From positions 45,908,148 through 45,972,147 of the forward strand of contig OY744525.1 in assembly GCA_963556195.1 (NCBI GenBank): a DNA stretch of 64,000 nt, written 5' to 3'. Shown one piece after another: positions 56,455 to 64,000 of the stretch. The DNA is from Sepiola atlantica (Eukaryota > Mollusca > Cephalopoda > Sepiida > Sepiolidae). Position numbers and translations under genes: made by a program. How positions within the stretch are numbered: position 1 is the stretch's first letter; each line of letters starts with the position of its first letter. The notes beneath the pieces are model-generated. The model was not told where the DNA came from. It saw only the letters and a list, made by a program, of their open reading frames with translations, and did no database searches.

Positions 56455-56642
56455 GATCATGGACGGCGGCACCGGGGGGGGGGACAGGGAGGGCTCAAGC
56501 CCCCACACTTTTTGAACCCCCCCCCGCACTTTACGGTCATCAATAATGAAGTTATATATGCATGTGTTTAACCGGGCCCCCTCACTTTTTAGGAGAGCCC
56601 CCCCCCCCACTTTTACAACTGTCCTGCCGGTGCTGCTGATCA
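56455..56642. mobile_element. MITE-like repeat with G/C runs
   Basis: The left end GATCATGGACGGCGGCACCGG and the reversed right end GATCAGCAGCACCGGCAGGA form imperfect inverted repeats. Inside are two inward-facing CCCCC...CACTTTTT blocks. Very different in composition from the flanks. Confidence 0.55.
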
Positions 56643-56644
56643 CA

Positions 56645-57606
56645 CAAAATACATGTTAAAATATTCCTTGGTTTGTGGATTAAGCTATGTTTGAAAAGAA
56701 AATCCATTTTCATTGTTCAAATAGCCGTAATTTGCAATTTACTCACTAAGTCACCCATCTTTTATTCAGTTACGGTATGTTGTTTCTCCCTCCCCGATCT
56801 TATTTTACACAGCGCCTATCAATTTCTCTCTCTATATTTATTAACTATCAAAGACAATAAACTAACTATAAAACAGAAGATTGGCGTAGTCTATTATAAG
56901 CAATAAGGAATATCACCACTAGTATTAATACTATTAAAACTATAGCTAGAGAGGGGGGGAGAGATAAAGGCTAATTTTTATTTTTGACTTTTATTTTTTT
57001 TTAATTTGACTGGCTTTGCAAACTCACTGTTTCCTGATTCAAACAATATAAACCAAGCTAAATGGGTGACCCAACGGATCACATTTTTTTCTAGTTCATG
57101 TATATCTGGTGGGATTTTAAACATGTTTTGTTAAAGCTTATATGAGATTATTGCTTAAAACAACAAATGCTCAAAGAAAAAATAATAAAAAATGAATAAA
57201 TAATCTTTGGCCTTCCATTTTTCAACGCCTGCAAGACAGGAACAAACTGACTGCCACTGACAAATGTGAATCTTATATATACATGGCCTGTTTTATGTTT
57301 TTGCTTAACAATGACGAACTGCCGTTCTTATACAGTCTAGTGAAGGCCTTCATTGAAATGAAAAGAGTTGTAACAGCGCCACTTATGCTGACAAACCACT
57401 TTCTCTAATCTACAAATCATCAAAGAGGACATAACTCTTGACGAATATAGTTAACAGGCAGTCAAACTTTAAGGGTGTTTATTTCTTCACTAGAACGTCT
57501 ATCAGCATTTACCCAACCTCAGTTTTATTTCTTTATCTACAAATAGCACACACAACAAAAAAGTATTTCTCGGAGTGATGTGTTTTCTTCATCACGTTTC
57601 TATTTG

Positions 57607-57649
<43 letters not shown>

Positions 57650-58430
57650 AAAACTTATTTACAACATAAAACACAACAATGTGTGTCTCCATGTTTCCGC
57701 ATATGAATATTAAAGGAATTGAAAATTATGGGAAAGTATCAATATGCGTGAGTTATATTTCCCCTTCAGGCTATGTATCGGTAACTTCAGATTTGTGTAA
57801 GAAGTCAAAGCTTCCTACCGTGAAATCTGCAAATCTGTGATTACCTCCCTTGGATACGCTATCCGCCTCGGGTTTTTACACGGTGCTTATAACATGAACT
57901 TATGCGAATAACTCTTTTTGTATGCGACAGTTTTTTTTTGGGGGGGGGGGGGAACAAATATTACAGCTGTAGAAAAGTAAATTCATTCTTCTACAAATAA
58001 TTCTCCTGACAAGATCAAATATTAAACACACCTCCAAGTGTTGCCAGTATGTGTCCCTTTTGTCACTCCACAGTTATTCATGCCTATGGTTTTTTTGAGT
58101 GAATTGAGCAAATGAAAATAAAAAATGAATTTATTTCATGAAGAAAACAAATTTTGCTTCTTTCGCTGTTAAAGGAATGAAGGATTGGCATTGGGTGATT
58201 CTCAAAAAAATCATGTGACTTTCTGGGAGAAAATAGAGAACCAGTTCCTCGAGAAGGTACCAGTTATTCTGTCTCTTGACTAACCTAGTCACAAAAGTCA
58301 TGCTTAACATATTTCAATGTAGGAAAGGATGTTGTATTTATTGTTAACCCTCCCCCCACACACGACAATGAATGAGGACCCCTATGTACTTCTGATTCGA
58401 GACATGGACTCCATATTACCATTTTTATTC
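56645..58430. other. No gene seen; (AT)n and poly-G
   Basis: AT run at about 57608-57642; a G13 run at about 57940. The hairpin GTGATGTGTTTTCTTCATCAC at about 57577 lies next to the AT run. At 58365 a short piece resembles 49100-49160 (AATGAATGAGGA, ATGTACTT), a Helitron-like fragment. Confidence 0.45.
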
Positions 58431-58491
58431 ATTTTTTTTATTTGCATAATCTTCAATTTTCAAGTTATGGTATTTATGAATGTATGACACA

Positions 58492-58548
58492 TTGGCAAGG
58501 CGGCCGATACAGCTAAGACGTTGGACTATGACTGATGGTCCCAGAATT
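58492..58548 (+). repeat. tRNA-like fragment joined to H1 sequence
   Basis: GCCGATACAGCTAAGACGTT followed by GGACTATGACTGATGGTCCC looks like the D and anticodon arms of a tRNA-derived SINE. It runs directly into H1 sequence at about 58540. Confidence 0.35.
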
Positions 58549-59008
58549 AGAATAAGTATTCTAGACATAATGTTTAGTATCATTAAATCAGTGTCGAGTC
58601 TCAAGGTTGGTGAGTTGGTTGTATAGAGATACATTGACGAGTATTCAAAAGACATAGATTTGAATTTATTTAAAGTATTTTAAATGGCTTTTATGACATA
58701 ATATAGCACAAGCTTGCATTTTAAGATTCAAATATGTCACATATTCATTAAATTTTACACCAATTAAGCAAGATTCCCTGAATTTCAATTTCTACTTATG
58801 ACCCCTTAAGCTTACGCTTTGAATTTTAGACATTTTCTAGAATCAAAATCATGTAATGGATTTTGATCAAAATTAGAATAAGTATTCTAGGCATAATGTT
58901 TAGTATCATTAAATCGTGATGTTAATATTCGTAAGGGGACATAAAAGTGGTGCAAAACTTTTGTTTGGGGAATTAATTTTACCCGTCCTATGACGTGTGT
59001 TCTTCTAG
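58540..59008 (+). mobile_element. H1 Helitron-like element, copy 5
   Basis: Ends GAATTAATTTTACCCGTCCT, ATGACGTGTGTTCTTCTAG before T. The segment AGAATAAGTATTCTAG and the 30 bases after it occur twice (58547 and 58876), with other sequence between, so the 5' part is rearranged. Confidence 0.7.
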
Positions 59009-59009
59009 T

Positions 59010-60480
59010 TACATTATATATTTAATAATATATATAACAAATACTAATCCACCAGATTGCGGGCGGTCTAGTATAAATTAAATGTCTTCAATTTTCTTTA
59101 AAAAGACTGTCTTTTTTTTCTATAAATCCCAAAAGAAGTCATTTAATCGTTTCAGTAAACCAGATTAATCATAATCTTTCTGGTTTAAAACGTCTCAGCA
59201 TCCCTACTAATCTCTTCATCCGATGTTTCTTCTTCTCTTCCGGCCTAATTTCATTCACACTTCCTCTTTCTGGTGATTACAGGGACGTCAAAGATCCTCT
59301 TCTTCCATAATCCTAATTTACTCAGAAAGGAAAAAGTCATTCGGAAACTATAAAACTTCAGTACAAAAAATAAAATAAAAATCAAAGTTATAAGAAAATT
59401 AAGAAAATAATAAAATTAAAATAAAATTCAATAGTCTCTATATGAATGAAATTGTGTGACCACTTCCCGTGTGTCTGTGTGAATTTCTCATATTAACGTA
59501 ACTTTTATAATTACACATGTAATTATTATTTTTTCAATTTAATATTAAGCAAATATATATTGAAATAAAATATACAATGGCGTAGAATAAAAGTAATTTT
59601 TTTAAATATAGTAAAAAAAAATACTTTAATCACAAAATAAAATCCACCAAAATTGTCGGTTTATACATAAAGCCATTTTAATCTTTTGTTAATAGTTGAC
59701 AAAAAAAAATGAATTAGGACGTATTAAAAGATTGGAAATTTCGGAAGCTATTTATCCATAATAAAATCAAGTCGTTTTTTTCCCTGCAACTTCAGATATT
59801 ATAGGAAAATAACCGACCACTTCATATGCTACACATTTCAGCTAACCGCCTACAGTAATTCCTACTCTGTGTGTTCACAACAAAATAATTACATTTCGTT
59901 TCTTTAAAAAGATCCTTACATTTACTCCGATCAATCTGCCTCTCACAAATACATCTCCCACAAAGAAGGTGGAAAATCTTTTTACTCGCTTATATTTATC
60001 TCCTACTATGCAACTCAAATACACCGGGGCTTTTCTTAATACAAGGGAAATAATTTTAAAATACCGAAATTATTTAATTTCAACCTCCTTCTACATAACA
60101 TACAAGCTTCCAAATCAAAATAATAATCGCTTCCTTCTAAAAAATATAGGAATATCGGAATTCAAGCATTTGACTGTTAGGAATGCCTGTTTCTTATAGT
60201 TTCTGCAACTCTTTCGCTTTATCGGTATAATTAACGAATGCATGATCGCAAATGTCACCATCTACGTGATTGTTTCACACAAAAAAATGAAAGTCAGGTA
60301 ACTCATTCACTCGACTCGCTAAGAGGCTAAACTTACTCGAAAGGTTGGGGTCCGACAGGACCAGCAGCTGCGTGCGCCATGCTCAGGCAAAGAAAACATA
60401 CAAAAAAGTATTAAAATGACTCATATTGGTTGCTTGATACTCTAATATTTACTTTTTTAAAGTTAAATAATTCTTTTCGA
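59010..60480. other. No gene seen
   Basis: AT-rich with chance frames only. Confidence 0.5.
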
Positions 60481-60481
60481 T

Positions 60482-60780
60482 TCCCCCTTGGGCAACGCCG
60501 GGAAACGGGTTTTGTTAGTATCCAATAATTTTATAAATAGATTAAAAACAACATTACTGTAACAGAATTAGTTATAGTTTTATAACAATGTGGTTCAATT
60601 AATAATTTATGACCAAACGATACCGTAATGATTAAATTTAACTTTCAAAACCCTGGTTTAAAAAATAACAATAATACAATTTGATTTTTTAAAAAAACGA
60701 CATAATTAAAAGAAAAAAAATGTGAAACAAAATGAAAGTTCGGACTCCCGAGCAACGCCGGGTAAGTAAAGTTAGATAAT
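60482..60780 (+). mobile_element. Two Helitron-like 3' tails
   Basis: TTGGGCAACGCCGGGAAACG ... TTGTTAGT at 60489-60521 and CCCGAGCAACGCCGGGTAAG ... GTTAG at 60747-60775. Both carry the GCAACGCCGGG tail, and both end in TTAG where CTAG is expected. They may be decayed ends of two copies, or CTRR variants. Confidence 0.45.
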
Positions 60781-61030
60781 AATATGAAACTGGTCTAGAA
60801 GTGATAAACAAATTGTCCAAATTAAAATTTAAAGATTAGGATAGAAAACAATGGACAATGAAGTTAAAATGTTCATTTTTTCAATAATAGGAATTACAAA
60901 TGAAAATTGTTACTCACAGAGTCGTTTCTTAATTCTAGGATGATTTTAAAGCAAAGTGATATTTGTCCATTTATACAAGGTGATCCAAAAAGATGTATCC
61001 ATTATTATTGCTATGATTTCTATGAAAATT
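60781..61030. other. No gene seen
   Basis: AT-rich spacer. Confidence 0.4.
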
Positions 61031-61034
61031 AACC

Positions 61035-61585
61035 CAGGCTTCTGTGTATCAGGTGAAATAGAACAGGCAACAAGATATTCAGAAGAGAATCAAGATTGTA
61101 GATGTCTCAAAATCGACCCCGCAATCTTGTGGAGGATGATCTCTTCTCATCCTTACAGCCTCTTTCGCACAAAAGAAATGTTGCTAGACTCTCTCTACTG
61201 TATCGTTATGTTCATAGTAGGTGTTTGACAGAGCCCCCATTCCTGGTATCCACCTGTAAAACATTCACAGCAACGACACGTCTAGCTACAACCACAGCAA
61301 ATAACTTTCATGTACTAAAAAACAAAACGAAACTTCAATGAATAAAATACCACAAGTCTGCTTCGCAACCGACTACAGCGTGGTCGTCTTCAAGTCTAAT
61401 GTGAACAAATACTTGTTGAGCCATCCTCTTGGATAATCAATTCCTCTTAAGTAATCTTCTGCCCATCCGACTTATTATTTCCGGTCTTCATGGAGGCGAT
61501 CATCGTCCAACTGATGATCGCTTTAACCCTTATCCTCGAGTGGCCCTCGGGCCTTGATAATAAGTAACCCATCAGTAAAAAAAAA
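61035..61585 (+). mobile_element. LINE-B C-terminus and tail
   Basis: Reads LFSSLQPLSHKRNVARLSLL, YRYVHSRCL, TRLATTTANNFHV, VVVFKSNVNKYLL-like, then CTTTAACCCTTATCCTCGAG, TGGCCCTCGGGCCTTGATAA and an A12 run at 61577-61588. The 79-codon frame 61102-61341 is the best preserved part. It represents the part of the protein that is missing from the minus-strand B copies. Confidence 0.8.
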
Positions 61586-61589
61586 AAAC

Positions 61590-61965
61590 GTCTATTTCGT
61601 GAGGAAATTAGTTGCCCAAACTCAATGACAATTTGGATGGGAGTTTTCAGGAAGACAGGATTTGTACAAGATAATATTGAAAGTCGCAGTGGTTGGCCCT
61701 GGTCAGTCAGAACAGAAAATAACATCATTACTGTGAGACAATGTTTGGAGGGTCATTACATACTTCAATGTGCACATAGCCACAATGATTTAGTGCGAAT
61801 GGGGATTGGATCAAGCACGTTATAAACTATTGAGTTGTGCTCACAAGATTGTGGTATACGGGGAAAAAATCTCAAGCCACACAAACTGTGTAAGTTTGTA
61901 AGAAATGTTGATGAACAAAACAAAACTGTAAAGTTCTCCTTTTAATAATAATGTGTTACTATGGA
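61590..61965 (+). pseudogene. Tc1/mariner-like transposase N-terminal remnant
   Basis: Translation gives SMTIWMGVFRKTGFVQDNIE, PWSVRTENNIITVRQCLEGH, then after stops KPHKLC and a VDEQNKTV-like block. The FxxTGSVxDN, RPRSVRTENNI, VRQCLE pattern is the helix-turn-helix DNA-binding part of DDE_3-type transposases. It matches in family the C-terminal piece at 13041-13265. It starts immediately after a LINE-B A tail. Confidence 0.75.
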
Positions 61966-62099
61966 CTGCCCCCCTCCATAGCTGAGGAAATGATTCACAA
62001 AAAGGAAAAGTTATCGGTAGTAAGATCAGTAAAAAGACAATGGGGGCCGCCGAAATCTTTTAAACATTCAAGACAGTAGGACGCCTCAAAGTTTAAAAA

Positions 62100-62660
62100 A
62101 TTTTTTTTTTTAACAAAGTTCACCCCAAACGTGGCAGACCGCCAGTGTAGACATAAGGGGCTACTGAGAAAAAGGGTGAGAGTTGTTTTTTTAGGGGGGG
62201 GGGAGTCAACCTAAATTGGGAGCTGTGCAGCGAGATGTCTGTTTACATTAGTTTTAAATTTCTGTATGTCAGTACCGTCAGAAAAACAGGGAGCAGGGAG
62301 GGAGTTCCAGAGTCCAGAAGCATGAGGAAAGAAGCTTTTGGAGTAGAAAGCTCTTCAGGATCTGGGGACTTCCACAGTGAATGGATGGGATTTTGAAGAT
62401 TGTCTGGTTGGTCTAGTGAATTTGCGTCATGGGGACACCAGAGCAGCAAGTTCATCAGAGCACAGTCCATTGAAGTACTTGTAAAACAGGCACAAGAAAG
62501 CAACATTGCGGCGGTGGGATAGGGGCTGGAGCTTGGTGGATAGTGAGGGTCCTATTAAGTTGGCGACTCTTTTTTGGACCTTGTCTAAGAGGGAGAGACT
62601 GCACCAGCCCATATGTGGCAACAATACTCCATGCATGGGCGGATGGTAGCTTTGTAGAGA
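62100..62660 (-). mobile_element. LINE-A C-terminus and 3' end
   Basis: Minus-strand frames read YISTKLPSAHAW / HAWSIVATYG, SLSLLDKVQKRVANLIG, LSHRRNVAFLCLFYKYFNGLC and SDELAALVSP, then the tail with FPVFLTVLTYRNLKLM in another frame. The 3' end is TTTGGGGTGAACTTTG plus an A run (62100-62110 on the plus strand as T). A G9 run in the UTR is at about 62196. Upstream of 62660 the similarity to other A copies stops. Confidence 0.85.
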
Positions 62661-63028
62661 TATAGTTAATGGCTAATTTCTGCATAGTCAGCAGGGAGTG
62701 GCTATCAGTCACTCTGGGACAAAGACCATACGTTTTGAGGATTTCCGATCGAGGTCAATATATTGAGGAGTCAAGGCAGTTTGCGACAGTTTTACAGCAG
62801 TTGAGTTTAGGAAGAAGACGATTAGATGAGCTGATCAACTGAGCGAGACGAATCATCTCAGTTGGGTCTTGGCTGATACACTGAAACTCAACTAAAATGT
62901 AGGGGCGTCGACAGTCTGCAACGGTGTCACTCACATCCAGAGTACAACTGACTTATACACAAGCTATCAGAGTGTGTGTTCTTTCTTGTGAGTTTGTGTT
63001 GTTTTGTTTTTCTCAACTTGTAAACAAG
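62661..63028. other. No certain gene
   Basis: Minus-strand frame (LVEFQCISQDPTEMIRLAQL) may be more upstream LINE sequence, but I could not match it. Confidence 0.3.
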
Positions 63029-63029
63029 T

Positions 63030-63510
63030 GTAAATGGTTCGAATGTGGGCTATATTTAGTTTCATTTAGTTTTATTCTAAAGGAGGTAAAGAGGGGTGGA
63101 AGCCCTTTATTTAAATTTACATGTCTACTATTTTTTGTAAAATTTTGACAATAGGTATAAAACATCAATTAATAAATAGTCCACAAATTTCAGTTTCTTC
63201 GGAGTATTTTAAAGGGTTTTTAGGAAGGATGAAATTGAAAATTAAAATATTCCAGATTTTCATTGAATTTGATCTAGAGTCATTAGACACTAATTAAACA
63301 AGATTCCTTGAATTTCAATTTCTTTTTTAGACCTCTGAACCTAAAGCCTTACATTTGAGAATCAAAATCATGTAATGGATTTTGATCAAAATTGGAATAA
63401 GGATTCTAGACATAAGGTTTAGTATCTAGATGTATCATTATATCTTGATTTTAATCTTTGTAATGGGACATAAAAGTGATCAACCTATTCGAGAGGGGAT
63501 TAATTTTTCC
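63030..63510 (+). mobile_element. H1 Helitron-like element, copy 6, truncated at both ends
   Basis: Carries GGGCTATATTTAGTTTCATT, AAAGGAGGTAAAGAGGGGTG, GATTCTAGACATAAGG and GGGATTAATTTTTCCTG. The hairpin is degraded and no CTAG end remains. Confidence 0.65.
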
Positions 63511-63690
63511 TGTTTTGGTAATGTTTAAAAACATTCCTGAGTTTTATTTTTCCCAAACTCATATTTTATCACTACTTTAGTTAAACTTATTATATATTCT
63601 CTGGTCTCCTGCTCTTCTGTAAAAGGAATTTAGCTCCTCTCTTGTTAACACATGGATAAATTCATTTAAAACGATATAATTTCTACCACT
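63511..63690. other. No gene seen
   Basis: Short AT-rich spacer. Confidence 0.4.
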
Positions 63691-63694
63691 CTCA

Positions 63695-63805
63695 GTAGCG
63701 GGTTCATTAGCTCAGATGCTAAGACATCCGACAACAGTGGTCATGGTTGACAGTGAACTTGTGTCCTCGCTTCGAATTTAGGGGTGGATACACTCGCTAC
63801 GTCTA
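63695..63805 (+). repeat. tRNA-like SINE fragment
   Basis: TTCATTAGCTCAGATGCTAA (A box) and CGCTTCGAATTTAGGGG (B box) are spaced about 60 bases apart. Resembles the 58492 fragment in GCTAAGAC. Acceptor pairing is poor. Confidence 0.4.
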
Positions 63806-64000
63806 GCCACACTAATGAGTCGTGAAACGACGAAGCAACTGTCTGTGGATATTATGTCGCTCTCTTGTTTATTAACAGGAAAATGTAAGAAAGAAAAAGA
63901 AAGAAATAATAAAAAGATTGGAATATTCAATTACAAACATAGATATGTAGATAGAGAAAGATCATAAAAAGACTAATCTGCGATTTTGTCTCTTTATTTT
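63806..64000. other. No gene seen
   Basis: AT-rich end of the window. Confidence 0.5.

Overview
This is a gene-poor, AT-rich, repeat-dense piece of an animal nuclear genome. I see no bacterial gene organisation and no intact single-copy protein-coding gene. The recognisable coding sequence is decayed retrotransposon or transposase sequence plus one broken cellular gene copy, a ubiquitin C-terminal hydrolase (UCH, peptidase C12) pseudogene near 24.0-24.4 kb. The mix of LINE tails, Penelope-like elements, Helitron-like ends, 5S-derived sequence and abundant (AT)n, (ATT)n and (GAT)n suggests an invertebrate. A lophotrochozoan such as a mollusc is my best guess, but that is inference from repeat style and not proof.

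Layout. 0-5.7 kb: a 1.6 kb two-unit minisatellite with higher-order structure, an LTR-like repeat, and two Helitron-like elements. 8.6-16.2 kb: two more tandem arrays, a 5S rRNA-derived copy, a LINE reverse transcriptase fragment fused in frame to a DDE transposase end, and an old hAT-like element carrying a younger insertion with a perfect 10-bp target duplication. 19.6-24.4 kb: Helitron-like copy, a LINE with a CCHC-type zinc knuckle, long trinucleotide repeats, and the UCH pseudogene. 25-30.6 kb: Penelope-like tails, a second hAT-like copy, flanking direct repeats around a 37-bp array, and a complete 207-bp Helitron-like element. 31.7-34.9 kb and 42.3-47.2 kb: clusters of LINE fragments, one with endonuclease joined to its C-terminus after internal deletion, another split by a 345-bp TIR element. 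38.2-40.2 kb: a 146-bp-arm palindrome and a Penelope-like GIY-YIG remnant with hammerhead-like tail motifs. 47.3-49.8 kb: nested foldback elements and two Helitron-like 3' ends facing each other. 51.9-54.7 kb: a degenerate LTR retrotransposon with gag, RNase H and integrase pieces. 56-64 kb: more LINE tails, a MITE-like repeat, Helitron-like copies and tRNA-like SINE fragments.

The parts do not act as a pathway; the window records successive insertions, so order of insertion is the main information. For convenience the LINE groups are called A to D here and the approximately 0.6 kb Helitron-like family H1; these are labels for this window only. All homology statements come from reading translations and repeats by eye.
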